A stretch of DNA of 36,887 nt from Novosphingobium sp. (GTDB lineage Bacteria; Pseudomonadota; Alphaproteobacteria; Sphingomonadales; Sphingomonadaceae), in NCBI GenBank assembly GCA_027311705.1, contig DAICYJ010000189.1, positions 1-36,887 of the forward strand, given 5' to 3'. Made by a program: the position numbers and the translations under genes. This document shows, in pieces, positions 1 to 9,780 of this stretch (its first letter is position 1; each line of letters begins with the position of its first letter). Below the pieces are notes generated by a model. It made no database searches and was not told where the DNA came from. It saw only the letters and a list, made by a program, of their open reading frames with translations.

Positions 1-1209
1 GGCCTCGTGCGCACCAAGAACATGCTATCGGTGCTGATGCAGGTTTTCATGATCGTCTCGGTCGCGGCCCTGTGGTGGGTCAGCTGGGGCTATTCGATGG
101 CCTTCACCAGCGGATCGACGCCTTATGTCGGCGGCTTCTCCAAGATGTTCCTCGCGGGCGTTTCGGCTTCGACGTATGCCGCTACGTTCTCGAACAACGT
201 CTACATTCCCGAATACGCCTACGTCATCTTCCAGATGACCTTCGCCTGCATCACGCCGGCGCTGATCGTCGGTGCTTTCGCGGAACGCGTGAAGTTCACG
301 CCGCTGATGATCTTCACGGTCCTGTGGCTGACGCTGGTGTATTTCCCGATGGCCCACATGGTGTGGTACTTCGCTGGTCCTGACTTCCTGCCCGATGCGC
401 CAACCGACAGCGGTCTGCTCTACGGCATGGGCGCTCTCGACTTCGCGGGCGGCACCGTCGTTCACATCAACGCCGGTATCGCTGGCCTCGTCGGCTGCCT
501 CGTGATCGGCAAGCGTCTGGGCTTTGGCAAGGAAGCCACCCCGCCGCACTCGCTGACCATGACCATGATCGGCGCTTCGCTGCTGTGGGTGGGCTGGTTC
601 GGCTTCAACGCCGGTTCCAACCTCGAAGCCAACGGCCTTGCTGCTCTTGCCTTCATCAACACCTTCGTCGCCACGGCTGCTGCCGCTGTCTCCTGGTCGC
701 TGGTCGAACAGTTCAAGCACGGCAAGCCTTCGATGCTGGGTGCCGCTTCGGGTGCCGTCGCCGGCCTCGTCGCCATCACCCCGGCTTCGGGCTTCGCTTC
801 GCCGATGATGTCGATCGTCCTCGGTCTGGTCGTTTCGCCCATCTGCTTCGTCTTCGTCAGCACCATCAAGAACAAGCTGAAGTATGACGACACGCTCGAC
901 GTGTTCGGCGTGCACTGCATCGGCGGTATCGTCGGCGCCATCGGAACGGCCATCGTCGCCGATCCGTCGCTCGGCGGCCAGGGCTGGTTCGACTACACCG
1001 TATTCCCGGCGGTTGCGGGCGAGTATGATATGGGTGCCCAGCTGATGACCCAGGTCAAGGCCGTGCTCATCACGCTGCTCCTGTCGGGTGGTGTCTCCGC
1101 GATCCTCTTCTTCGTCCTCGACAAGACCATCGGTCTGCGTCCGACCGAAGAAGCCGAACGTGAGGGCCTCGACATCACCGAACACGGTGAACGCGCCTAC
1201 AACTACTGA
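1..1209 (+). CDS. amt: Ammonium transporter (Amt family), 5' end truncated by window edge
   Basis: Protein with VYFPMAHMVW, GALDFAGGTVVHINAGIAGLVG, LLWVGWFGFNAGS, DVFGVHCIGGIVGAIGTA, all characteristic of Amt/MEP/Rh channels; reading frame is open from base 1. Confidence 0.96.
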   Translation, partial: GLVRTKNMLSVLMQVFMIVSVAALWWVSWGYSMAFTSGSTPYVGGFSKMFLAGVSASTYAATFSNNVYIPEYAYVIFQMTFACITPALIVGAFAERVKFTPLMIFTVLWLTLVYFPMAHMVWYFAGPDFLPDAPTDSGLLYGMGALDFAGGTVVHINAGIAGLVGCLVIGKRLGFGKEATPPHSLTMTMIGASLLWVGWFGFNAGSNLEANGLAALAFINTFVATAAAAVSWSLVEQFKHGKPSMLGAASGAVAGLVAITPASGFASPMMSIVLGLVVSPICFVFVSTIKNKLKYDDTLDVFGVHCIGGIVGAIGTAIVADPSLGGQGWFDYTVFPAVAGEYDMGAQLMTQVKAVLITLLLSGGVSAILFFVLDKTIGLRPTEEAEREGLDITEHGERAYNY

Positions 1210-1302
1210 TCGAATACCGAGCTTGGCGGGGCCGGGGGAGCAGATCCTCTCCCTCTTCCCCCTACCCCCGCCAAACCATGTTCCTCCTGCGAACAGACTG
1301 AA

Positions 1303-1337
1303 GGCCGGAAGCGCTAGCCCGCTTCCGGCCCTTTTTT
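1303..1337 (+). terminator. Rho-independent terminator after amt
   Basis: GGCCGGAAGCG...CGCTTCCGGCC inverted repeat followed by CTTTTTT. Confidence 0.8.
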
Positions 1338-1432
1338 GTCAGCCAGCCATGACAGAGGCGAGTGGCTTCCGCCTGATAGGGCAGCAAGGGGGTGTTCCCT
1401 TGGCGGCGCAACCCCGCTAAGGCCCGCCGATC

Positions 1433-2563
1433 ATGCAAGACGCGCAAGAATTTCCGGCACCATCCGTTGCCCGGCCCTGGCCCAAGGAATGGATCCGGGC
1501 CATCCACGCCTATGTCCCCGGCAAATCGACCGGCGCGGACGGGCGGCCGTTGATCAAGCTTTCGGCCAACGAGAACCCGCTGGGCACCAGCGCGCTGGCG
1601 ATGGCTGCGCGCACCGTTTCCGGCGATCCTTCGCGCTATCCCGATCCCGACAGCACGGACCTGCGGACTGCGCTGGGCGCGTTGCACCGAATTGCGCCCG
1701 ATCGGATCGTGATGGGCACCGGATCGGACGAACTTCTGAACCTTGCCGCACAGGCTTTTGCGGGGCCGGGGGACGAGGTGGTCTACGTCCGTTTCGGCTT
1801 TTCGGTTTATGATATTGCCGCGCGGCGGTGCGGGGCGGTGCCGGTGGTTGCACCCGATCGCGATTACGGCACCGACGTCGATGCGCTGCTGGCCTGCGTG
1901 GGGCCAGAGACCCGCGTGGTGTTCCTGGCCAATCCGAACAACCCCACGGGCAGCTTCCTGCCGCGCGCCGAACTCGTCCGGCTGCATGCCGGGCTGCGGC
2001 CCGATGTGCTGCTGGTGGTCGATCAGGCCTATGGCGAATATGTCGAGGCTGATGAGGACGATGGCGCGCTGGCGCTGGCGGCGGTGACGCACAATGTGCT
2101 GGTCACGCGCACGTTTTCGAAGATTTACGGGCTGGCGGGCGAGCGGATCGGCTGGGCCACCGGCGATGCCGCGCTGGTCGACATGCTGAACCGTATTCGC
2201 GGGCCGTTCAATATTTCGACGACGGGGCAGGCAGCAGCTCTGGCGGCGCTGGCGGATCAGGACTTCATCCGCCACTCGTTCGCGCACAATCTGGCCGAAC
2301 GGACGCGGTTCGTGGCGGCGCTGGAAGCGCTGGGCAACTACGGGTTGCGCCCGCTGCCGAGCAAGGCGAACTTCGTGCTGATCGAATTCGCAGGCGCATT
2401 GACCGCCGAGGCGGCCTATCTGAGCCTGATGGATCGTGGATACATCACCCGCTGGCTGCCGGGGCAGGGCCTGCCGCAGTGCCTGCGCATCACCATCGGC
2501 ACGGCGGAGCAGATGGACGAGATTGCCGCCGCGCTGCGCCTGATGGCCGAGGGCGCGAAGTGA
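1433..2563 (+). CDS. hisC: Histidinol-phosphate aminotransferase
   Basis: [47 protein letters not shown] (PLP lysine region) of class I/II aminotransferase HisC. Confidence 0.93.
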   Translation: MQDAQEFPAPSVARPWPKEWIRAIHAYVPGKSTGADGRPLIKLSANENPLGTSALAMAARTVSGDPSRYPDPDSTDLRTALGALHRIAPDRIVMGTGSDELLNLAAQAFAGPGDEVVYVRFGFSVYDIAARRCGAVPVVAPDRDYGTDVDALLACVGPETRVVFLANPNNPTGSFLPRAELVRLHAGLRPDVLLVVDQAYGEYVEADEDDGALALAAVTHNVLVTRTFSKIYGLAGERIGWATGDAALVDMLNRIRGPFNISTTGQAAALAALADQDFIRHSFAHNLAERTRFVAALEALGNYGLRPLPSKANFVLIEFAGALTAEAAYLSLMDRGYITRWLPGQGLPQCLRITIGTAEQMDEIAAALRLMAEGAK

Positions 2564-3483
2564 GCGGACCTTTCCAGCGTGTGGCGGTGATCGGGCTGGG
2601 CCTTCTGGGCGGATCGGTTTCGCGCGCGGTGCTGGCCCATATTCCGGGCGCGGTGACGACGGGTTACGATGCCGATCCGGCGGTGCGTGCCCGCGCTCGC
2701 GAAATCGGGCTGGCCACGACCATTGCCGAGACGCCGGGCGAAGCGGTGCGCGAGGCCGATCTTGTGGTGCTGTGCGTGCCGGTGGGTGCGATGGGTGCGG
2801 CCGGAGCGGCGATTGCGGTGGACCTGCCGGCCGATGCCATCGTGACCGACGTGGGATCGAGCAAGGCAAGCGTGGTGCGCGCGCTGGCTGAAGCGCTGCC
2901 CAACCATGCCGTGGTGCCGGCGCATCCTGTGGCGGGCACCGAGCAGAGCGGGCCGGATTCGGGCTTTGCCACGCTGTTTCACAACCGGTGGTGCATCCTG
3001 ACGCCGCCGGCCAAGGTCGATCCGGACGATGTGCAGCGGGTTTCGCAATTCTGGGAAGCACTGGGTGCCAAGATCGAAATGATGGAAGCGGGGCATCACG
3101 ACCGCGTTCTGGCGGTGACGAGCCATTTGCCGCACCTGATCGCCTATACGATCGTGGGCACCGCGTCCGATCTTGAGGAAGTGACCCAGAGCGAGGTCAT
3201 CAAGTATTCGGCGGGCGGTTTCCGCGATTTCACCCGCATCGCAGCTTCCGATCCGACGATGTGGCGCGACGTGTTCCTGAGCAATCGCGATGCGGTGCTG
3301 GAAATGCTCCAGCGCTTTACCGAAGATCTGACCGAATTGCAGAAGGCCATCCGCAAGCGCGATGGCGATGCCCTGTTCGACCAGTTCACCCGCACCCGCG
3401 CCATCCGTCGTTCGATCATCGAGCAGGGTCAGGACGACGCGAGGCCCGATTTCGGGCGCGGCGATCACAACGACAAGGGCTGA
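2560..3483 (+). CDS. Prephenate/cyclohexadienyl dehydrogenase family protein
   Basis: GTG start overlapping the hisC stop; [17 protein letters not shown] Rossmann motif, [23 protein letters not shown] typical of TyrA/TyrC. Confidence 0.92.
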   Translation: MSGPFQRVAVIGLGLLGGSVSRAVLAHIPGAVTTGYDADPAVRARAREIGLATTIAETPGEAVREADLVVLCVPVGAMGAAGAAIAVDLPADAIVTDVGSSKASVVRALAEALPNHAVVPAHPVAGTEQSGPDSGFATLFHNRWCILTPPAKVDPDDVQRVSQFWEALGAKIEMMEAGHHDRVLAVTSHLPHLIAYTIVGTASDLEEVTQSEVIKYSAGGFRDFTRIAASDPTMWRDVFLSNRDAVLEMLQRFTEDLTELQKAIRKRDGDALFDQFTRTRAIRRSIIEQGQDDARPDFGRGDHNDKG

Positions 3484-3518
3484 TACTTCGCCGTTTTGTT
3501 GGACAAAAAGGTGACAGA

Positions 3519-3541
3519 GGTTACACCGTGTAACCTTTTTT
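3519..3541 (+). terminator. Rho-independent terminator
   Basis: GGTTACAccgTGTAACC followed by TTTTTT. Confidence 0.7.
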
Positions 3542-3751
3542 ATTGGTCTTTTTTACCGCTATTTCAATGAATTACCTGAAAAAGGTTACAGATTCCCGTG
3601 GAGCGGTTTGTTGCGTTTCTGACGATGTGAAAGAGCGTTTCCGGGAACATGGCAAAGCGTGAGCGTGTAGGAAAGCCTGCTGCCGTGCCTGCCGAGCGCG
3701 ACAACCGATCGAGACCCCCGCCTTTGCGGGGGAGCCGCGCTACCGGGAGCG

Positions 3752-5059
3752 TCACACCGCGAAGAACAGGATCGCCACGCCAGTCATCACTGCGGTGGAA
3801 ATCCATCCGCCGATGGTGAGCAACGGGCCGATGGTCATGCTTTTCATGGCGGCGCGATTGCGGGCGATCAGCATCGTCACGATCATCAGCGGCGGGGCCA
3901 GCAGCCCGTTCAACACCGCCGACCAATAGAGCGCGTGCATCGGATTGATGCCGAAGAAATTCATCGCCACCCCGGCCAGCGTGGCGATGGCGATCACCGC
4001 GTAAAAGGCCTTGGCTTCCTGCGGGCGGCGCGACAGGCCTTCATTCCAATCGAAGGTTTCGGCCACGGCATAGGCGACCGATCCCGCCAGCACGGGCACC
4101 GCGAGCAGCCCGGTGCTGACGATGCCGACGGCGAACAGCACGAACGCCCATTCGCCAGCCAGCGGACGCAGCGCGGTTGCCGCCTCGACCGCGCTGTTGA
4201 TCTGGGTGATGCCCTGAACGTGCAGCGTGGCGGCGGTGGCGATCACGATCACGATGGCGGTGAGGTTGGAAAACGCCATGCCGACCAGCGTATCGGTGCG
4301 GATGCGGCGCAGTTCCGCCCCGGCGGTGCGGTGCGAGATGCACAGCGGCTTGATGTGGCGGCGGCCCTGTTCTTCCACTTCCTGTGCGGCCTGCCAGAAG
4401 AACAGGTAAGGGCTGATCGTTGTGCCGAGGATGGCGACCAGCGCGGTCACATGATCGCTGTCGAACACCAGCGACGGCACGACGGTGCCATAAAGCGCGG
4501 CGGGCCAATCGACATCGACGAGCGCGACAACCGCGAAATAGGAAAACAGCGACAGTGTTGCCCATTTCAGAATGCCGGCATAGCGATCGTAGCTTACCAG
4601 CACTTCCAGAGCCACGCTGAAGAGGCCGAACAGCACGATCATCGCCAATTGCGGCAGCGGCACCAGCAGGCCTAGCGCCGCCCCCATCGCGCCAAGGTCC
4701 GCGCCGAGGTTGACCACATTGGCCACCACCAGCAGCAGGACCATCAGGTGCAGCAGGCGGCGCGGATAGTGCGCCTTCAGGTTGCTGGCGATGCCTTTGC
4801 CGGTGGCAGCGCCGATCTGGGCGCAGACGGCCTGAATGGCTGTCATCAACGGGAAACTGAACAGAAGCGGCCACGGCAGCGTGAACCCGAACTGTGCGCC
4901 GACCTGGCTGTAGGTCCCGATGCCGCCCGGATCGTCGTCCGCCGCGCCCGTAACGAGGCCGGGGCCAAGCACCGAGTACCACGGGCGCTTTTCCGCCGGA
5001 GGGGCGGGCGGGTCGGGGTGGATGTGGGGGTGGCGATGCGGGGGCGGCGAACGGGTCAC
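3752..5059 (-). CDS. NRAMP-like divalent metal transporter family protein (non-canonical metal-site motifs)
   Basis: Multi-TM protein with LGPGLVTGAADDDPGGIGTYSQVGAQFG at TM1 and ILGTTISPYLFFWQAAQEVEEQ at TM6, NRAMP-related. Confidence 0.85.
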   Translation of the reverse strand: MTRSPPPHRHPHIHPDPPAPPAEKRPWYSVLGPGLVTGAADDDPGGIGTYSQVGAQFGFTLPWPLLFSFPLMTAIQAVCAQIGAATGKGIASNLKAHYPRRLLHLMVLLLVVANVVNLGADLGAMGAALGLLVPLPQLAMIVLFGLFSVALEVLVSYDRYAGILKWATLSLFSYFAVVALVDVDWPAALYGTVVPSLVFDSDHVTALVAILGTTISPYLFFWQAAQEVEEQGRRHIKPLCISHRTAGAELRRIRTDTLVGMAFSNLTAIVIVIATAATLHVQGITQINSAVEAATALRPLAGEWAFVLFAVGIVSTGLLAVPVLAGSVAYAVAETFDWNEGLSRRPQEAKAFYAVIAIATLAGVAMNFFGINPMHALYWSAVLNGLLAPPLMIVTMLIARNRAAMKSMTIGPLLTIGGWISTAVMTGVAILFFAV

Positions 5060-5079
5060 GGATCGGTATCCTTCACCGT

Positions 5080-5787
5080 TCAGGTGTTCAGGGCATTGAT
5101 CGCGGCAAGCACCCGGGCTTCGACTTCGGCGCGGGGCAATCCGGGAGGAATCGCCTCGTGAAACCGATAGCGGATCGTTCCGGCCCGTTTCCAGCGGCGG
5201 TGATAGAGCGCGCCGCTGTTCACCGCAACTGGGATCACCGGCAAATCCAGCATCTTGTAAAGTCCCGCAAATCCGGCTTGCAACGGCTGTGTGGTGCCGT
5301 GCGGAACGCGGGTGCCTTCGGGAAAGATGATCAGCGGGCGGCCTTCGGCAATGCGTTCACGCGCCGAGGCGAGCATCACGCGGAATGTGCGTGCGCCCGC
5401 TGCGCGGTCCACCGGGATGATGCCGAACCGCGCGCCGGCGCGGCCCCACAGCGGGATATCGAGCAGTTCCTGCTTGGCGAAAACCACGGGCAGCCGGAAT
5501 TGCCGGGGCACGTCGATCGCCTCGAAAAACGCTTCGTGTTTCACCGCGTAGAGCACGTCGGTGCGATCCTGAAACCCTTCGTTGACGACGCGAATGTTCA
5601 GGAAAATGCGGCAGCACCAGCGGTGATAGCCAGACCAGGCGCGCACCATGCGGCGGAACAGCGGCACCGAAATGCCCATGAGCAGCACCGACGAGACCAC
5701 ATGGAACACCGAGCCGGTATAGAACGCGAGATAGAAGGCCAGGCTGCGCGCGACTTCCACCGCAGTGGCGGGGCGGTCGTCTACCAT
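5080..5787 (-). CDS. 1-acyl-sn-glycerol-3-phosphate acyltransferase family (PlsC-like)
   Basis: AVKHEAFFEAIDVPR (acyltransferase motif I, NHxSxxD replaced by KHEAFFE as in many alphaproteobacterial homologs), IIFPEGTR motif III, VIPVAVNSG. Start chosen at MVDDRPATAVEVARS, since the upstream part of the supplied ORF is out of family. Confidence 0.87.
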   Translation of the reverse strand: MVDDRPATAVEVARSLAFYLAFYTGSVFHVVSSVLLMGISVPLFRRMVRAWSGYHRWCCRIFLNIRVVNEGFQDRTDVLYAVKHEAFFEAIDVPRQFRLPVVFAKQELLDIPLWGRAGARFGIIPVDRAAGARTFRVMLASARERIAEGRPLIIFPEGTRVPHGTTQPLQAGFAGLYKMLDLPVIPVAVNSGALYHRRWKRAGTIRYRFHEAIPPGLPRAEVEARVLAAINALNT

Positions 5788-6332
5788 CCCGCCGCCCATG
5801 CCGCGATGCGCGCCAGCAGCTTGTTGTATTCGATGAACAGCGTTTTCATGCTGGGTTTGGAACGCACCGCATCGCGCACGATCACCAGCCCTTTCGGCCC
5901 CGCGACCGCAAGATCGAACGCGGCGCGGCGCATGTGCCAGTCGGTAGTGACCAGCCGTACCGAGCCGATGTGCTGTGACGCAATCCAGCGCGAGGTTTCG
6001 AGCGCGTTCGAGCGGGTATCGACCGATTCGTAACCAAGCGTTACGCAGCACGAGAGCAGCGCTGGATCGACCTTGTATTCGGCGGCGAATTCTCCGGGCC
6101 GCACTTCGCTGTCCACCCCGGCGACGAGCATGCGCCGGGCCGCGCCGCTGCGCAGCACTTCGATGCCGCGCGGAATGCGTCCGCCCGCGCCCGTGAGCGC
6201 GACGACGCCATCGGTCTTGACGTTGTCGTCAGCAGGCTGGGGCAGGGAGAGGGCGAACCACAGGAAACCCAGCACCCACAGCAGGAGCGCGGCGGAGGCG
6301 AGACGCCGGAACAGGCCGGGCCGGTTCCTCAC
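5781..6332 (-). CDS. YdcF/ElyC family (DUF218) protein
   Basis: DGVVALTGAGGRIPRGIEVLRSGAARRMLVAGVDSEVRPGEF, SRWIASQHIGSVRLVTTDWHMRRA; GTG start at 6332 overlapping the ftsX stop. Confidence 0.85.
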   Translation of the reverse strand: MRNRPGLFRRLASAALLLWVLGFLWFALSLPQPADDNVKTDGVVALTGAGGRIPRGIEVLRSGAARRMLVAGVDSEVRPGEFAAEYKVDPALLSCCVTLGYESVDTRSNALETSRWIASQHIGSVRLVTTDWHMRRAAFDLAVAGPKGLVIVRDAVRSKPSMKTLFIEYNKLLARIAAWAAGW

Positions 6333-7261
6333 AGCATCCGCCGCAGGGCTGCGAGCACGGTAAGCCGGGCGGTGAGCACCGCCAGCACCACGCCCAGCAG
6401 GGGGATGGCGGCGATCACGATCCAGTCGGTCCAGCCCAGCACGGCCGCAGAGACCATGCCCGACCCCAGCGGCGCGAACTGGCGGCCCAGCATCAGGATA
6501 GCGACGAGGCCCAGCAACAGCCCGGCAAGGCCGCCGGCTGCCGCATCCACCGCCATGCTGCGCTGGAAAACGCGGGCGATCTGGCGATCGGTGCCCCCCA
6601 GCATATGCACAACCTCGATGGTTTCGCGATGATTGCCCAGCGCATTGCGCGACGCCAGCAGCACTGCCGACATCGTGGCAAAGGCCAGCAGCGCGATCAG
6701 GCCGCCGGCCATCCATTGCAGTGCGCCGATGGCCCCGAACACCGGCGCCAGCCAGCCGGCCTGCGCATCGACACGGGCCGAAGGGGCAACGGCCAGCACC
6801 CGCGCGCGCAGCGTGGCAACGCGATCGGGCGTGGCGGTGCCGGCCAGCCGCACGTCGATCAGCGCGGGGATGGGCAGTGATTCCACATCGTCGCCCGGCC
6901 GGGTGCCGAGCCAGGGTTCGACCAGCGCGTTGAGATCGTCCTGCGCCACGCGGTTGCTGGTTGCGACGCCCGGTATGCGGCGCAGCGCGGCCATCGCGGC
7001 ATCGGCCTGCCGGTTGCGTTCGGCAGGCGCAGCGGAGACGATCTGCACGGTGACGCCGCCTTCCAGATCGGCGCTGGCGACGCGGGCGGCGTTACGCAGC
7101 GCGAGGCCGCTGGCGGCGGCGACGACGGTGAGGGCGATCATGATGGCAATGACCCACGGCATCGGCCCGGAAAGCCGGGCGTCGGGCAGGATGCGCGCGT
7201 CGCCGCTATCGGCGCGCCAACGATCGGCCAGATGGACAAAGGGCGTGGCAAACGCGTTCAT
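6329..7261 (-). CDS. ftsX: Cell division protein FtsX-like permease
   Basis: Located directly downstream of ftsE on the minus strand with an overlapping stop/start; NHRETIEVVHMLGGTDRQIARVFQRSM is FtsX-like. Confidence 0.9.
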   Translation of the reverse strand: MNAFATPFVHLADRWRADSGDARILPDARLSGPMPWVIAIMIALTVVAAASGLALRNAARVASADLEGGVTVQIVSAAPAERNRQADAAMAALRRIPGVATSNRVAQDDLNALVEPWLGTRPGDDVESLPIPALIDVRLAGTATPDRVATLRARVLAVAPSARVDAQAGWLAPVFGAIGALQWMAGGLIALLAFATMSAVLLASRNALGNHRETIEVVHMLGGTDRQIARVFQRSMAVDAAAGGLAGLLLGLVAILMLGRQFAPLGSGMVSAAVLGWTDWIVIAAIPLLGVVLAVLTARLTVLAALRRML

Positions 7262-7989
7262 CGCGCGACTGCGGTTGTGGTGCGGCGCGGCGGATAGCGC
7301 AGCGCCCCGGTGGGATCGCTGAGCCGCCCTTTGTCGAGCCGCATGATCAGCGATTCCGGCACATTGCGGATGAGGTGCGCATCGTGGGTGGCGACGACGA
7401 CGGTGGTGCCCAGCCGGTTCAGGCTTTCGAACAGTCGCAGCAGTTTGAGCGCCATGTCGGGATCGACGTTACCGGTCGGTTCGTCCGCCACCAGCATATC
7501 GGGCCGGGCGATGACCGCGCGGGCGATGGCCACGCGCTGCTGCTCCCCGCCCGAAAGCGTTGCGGGGCGGGCATTGATGCGGTCGCCAAGCCCCACCCAG
7601 TCGAGCATTTCGGTCACCGGTTTGGTGATTTCCTTCTCGCTTACCCCGGCGACGCGCAAGGGCAGGGCCACGTTGTCGAACGCCGAAAGATGCGGGACGA
7701 GGCGGAAATCCTGAAAGACCACGCCCAGCCGGCGGCGAAAACCGGGCAGGCGTTCGCGCGGCAGGGTGATGGCATCGGTGCCGAACATGCGGATCAGCCC
7801 GCGTGAGGGGCGTTGCGACAAGTACAACAGTTTGAGAAGACTGGTCTTTCCGGCGCCACTGGCCCCGGTAAGAAAGTAAAAGCAGCCGGGGTAGAGCGTG
7901 AAGCTGATGTCTGTCAGCACTTCCTTGCCGGTGCCGTAACGCAGCCAGACATTGTCGAACTGCACGATTTCGGCGTCTGGCTGGCTCAT
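7258..7989 (-). CDS. ftsE: Cell division ATP-binding protein FtsE
   Basis: GASGAGKTSLLKLL Walker A, LSGGEQQRVAIARA signature, MLVADEPTGNVD Walker B; start at MSQPDAEIVQFDNVW. Confidence 0.93.
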   Translation of the reverse strand: MSQPDAEIVQFDNVWLRYGTGKEVLTDISFTLYPGCFYFLTGASGAGKTSLLKLLYLSQRPSRGLIRMFGTDAITLPRERLPGFRRRLGVVFQDFRLVPHLSAFDNVALPLRVAGVSEKEITKPVTEMLDWVGLGDRINARPATLSGGEQQRVAIARAVIARPDMLVADEPTGNVDPDMALKLLRLFESLNRLGTTVVVATHDAHLIRNVPESLIMRLDKGRLSDPTGALRYPPRRTTTAVAR

Positions 7990-8139
7990 GAGAAGTGTGG
8001 CGATCCCGGTTCGGTCTGGCGCGATTTGCGCGATAAATGGGCTATACGCGGCAATCGATGTGGAAAAAAGGGCGTGGAAGCACTTCTCCCCGCAACTGGC
8101 TATTGTTTCTTTGCTGCGCACCATGCTTAACCGCAGCGC

Positions 8140-8970
8140 ATGATCATCGCCTGCCCCGCCTGCTCGACGCGCTATGTCGTTCCCGACAGTGCGATCGGTG
8201 TGGAAGGCCGCACCGTGCGCTGCGCCAAGTGCCGGCATAGCTGGTTTCAGCACGGCCCGGAATTGCCGCCGCGCCCGGAAGCGGAAGAACTGGTGCCGGA
8301 CGTTGCCCCGCCAGTGGCGACCCAGACGCCTGTCGCACCGCCTGAACCCGAAACTAGCGAACCACCTTCGTCGGTGGAGGTGCCGCCCGCAGTCGAACCT
8401 GTGACCGAGCCGGTGGTCGAAGAACCGGCACCCGCGCCCGAACCGCCCGCCGTGCCGCGCGGCATCGCCCGGCGCGGCGCCGAGGCGGACGCCTTCGATT
8501 CCGCACCATCCAGCTTCGGACACGAACCGCCGTTCCGTCAGCGGCGCAATCCGGTGAAGCTGTGGACGGCGGCTGCGGTCTCGTTCGCGCTGCTGGTGGC
8601 GCTGCTGATCGGGCTGGCGTCGTATTTCGGGCTGCCCGACTGGCTACCCGTTTCGCGCCCCACTTTCGGGCCGAGCCGCCCCGATCTGGCGCTGTCGTTC
8701 CCGGCCGAGCGGCAGGACCGCCGCACCCTGCCCAACGGCACCGAATATTTCGGCGCGAGCGGCACGGTGACCAACGTGGGCAAGGACGTGCGCGATGTGC
8801 CGCCGATCCTGATCGTGCTGCGCGATGAACGCGATCGGGTCGTCTACACGTGGGACGTGACCCCACCCCGGGATTCGCTGAAGCCCGGCGAAAGCGTGAC
8901 GATCAACGAGGCAGTGACCGACGTTCCCAAGAGCGCGAAGTTCGCCGAAATCGGCTGGAAGCCGGATTGA
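8140..8970 (+). CDS. MJ0042-type zinc-ribbon plus DUF3426-like membrane protein
   Basis: N-terminal MIIACPACSTRYVVPDSAIGVEGRTVRCAKCRHSW zinc ribbon, Pro-rich linker, one TM segment, C-terminal domain with GESVTINEAVTDVPKSAKFAEIGWKPD. Confidence 0.88.
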   Translation: MIIACPACSTRYVVPDSAIGVEGRTVRCAKCRHSWFQHGPELPPRPEAEELVPDVAPPVATQTPVAPPEPETSEPPSSVEVPPAVEPVTEPVVEEPAPAPEPPAVPRGIARRGAEADAFDSAPSSFGHEPPFRQRRNPVKLWTAAAVSFALLVALLIGLASYFGLPDWLPVSRPTFGPSRPDLALSFPAERQDRRTLPNGTEYFGASGTVTNVGKDVRDVPPILIVLRDERDRVVYTWDVTPPRDSLKPGESVTINEAVTDVPKSAKFAEIGWKPD

Positions 8971-9362
8971 TGGGACGGCTGGTTCCAGGCGCATTGATGA
9001 TCGCGGCGCTTTTGCTTCCCGAACCTTCCATCGCCATGCAGGTTGGCGAGAAAAGTTTCGGACCTGAAAACAAGAGCCTCCAGCTGTTGTTTCCTGTCGA
9101 GAAGCAGGAGCGGATCACTTTGCCCAACGGCAGCGAAGTTTATATTCCCTACGGCACCGTGACGAATGTTGGCGACGTTTTACGCGATCTGCCGCCGCTT
9201 TTGATCTTGCTGCGCGATGCCGAGGAACGTGTCGTCTATTCTTGGACAATCGTTCCGCCCAAATCTTCGCTGAAGCCAGGCGAGAGTGTGACGATCGATG
9301 AGCCAGTGACCGATATTCCCAAGAGCGCAAAGTTCGCTGAAATTGGCTGGAAGCCGGACTAA
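8970..9362 (+). CDS. Stand-alone DUF3426-like domain protein with predicted signal peptide (paralog of the preceding C-terminal domain)
   Basis: ATG overlaps the upstream TGA; the last ~95 aa closely match the preceding protein (LPNG[ST]E..., GTVTNVG.., SLKPGESVTI[ND]E.VTD[VI]PKSAKFAEIGWKPD). Confidence 0.85.
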   Translation: MGRLVPGALMIAALLLPEPSIAMQVGEKSFGPENKSLQLLFPVEKQERITLPNGSEVYIPYGTVTNVGDVLRDLPPLLILLRDAEERVVYSWTIVPPKSSLKPGESVTIDEPVTDIPKSAKFAEIGWKPD

Positions 9363-9495
9363 AATCTCCGGTTCCGGGCTCGTCCCAAAATTTCATACCG
9401 TTGGTTGTTGCGCCCCGCATGGTCCTTTGCTAGGGGCGCCCTCCTACCCCGACGGGCTGCCGGTTTCCTGCAAGGAATGGCACCCCGGACGATTT

Positions 9496-9582
9496 GCGGT
9501 CGTGGCGGAATTGGTAGACGCGCAACGTTGAGGTCGTTGTGGGCGAAAGCCCGTGGAAGTTCGAGTCTTCTCGACCGCACCA
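9496..9582 (+). tRNA. tRNA-Leu (anticodon GAG)
   Basis: GCGGTCG...CGACCGC acceptor stem, D-arm GGCGGAATTGGTAGACGC, anticodon loop TTGAGGT, long variable arm, T-arm with GTTCGAGTC, encoded ACCA end. Confidence 0.95.
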
Positions 9583-9780
9583 AACAGTCATGAAAAACTC
9601 CCCTTCAAGGGGCCATGGCCGGGATTGTCGCCAAAACTGGCGCAGTTTGGGGTGATTTCGCACGGGCCGGGAAGTCTGGTGCAGTCAGAGACCGCCAGAA
9701 TTGGGGCAACATCCGGACGAACAAAAACCGCCGTCTCTGGCCGGAAAATCCTGACTGCAGTTGGAAAGCTGAAGTTCGGC

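Noticed and set aside
25-1185. 386-aa minus-strand ORF opposite amt (and similar long antisense ORFs at 1262-3061, 4041-4982, 16716-17591, 20326-21267, 21568-22605)
   Set aside because: Low-complexity Arg/Asp/Gly-rich translations opposite clear genes; a high-GC third-position artefact.
9583-9780. att-site direct repeat of the tRNA-Leu 3' end
   Set aside because: No second copy of the tRNA 3' sequence could be found by eye elsewhere in the window.
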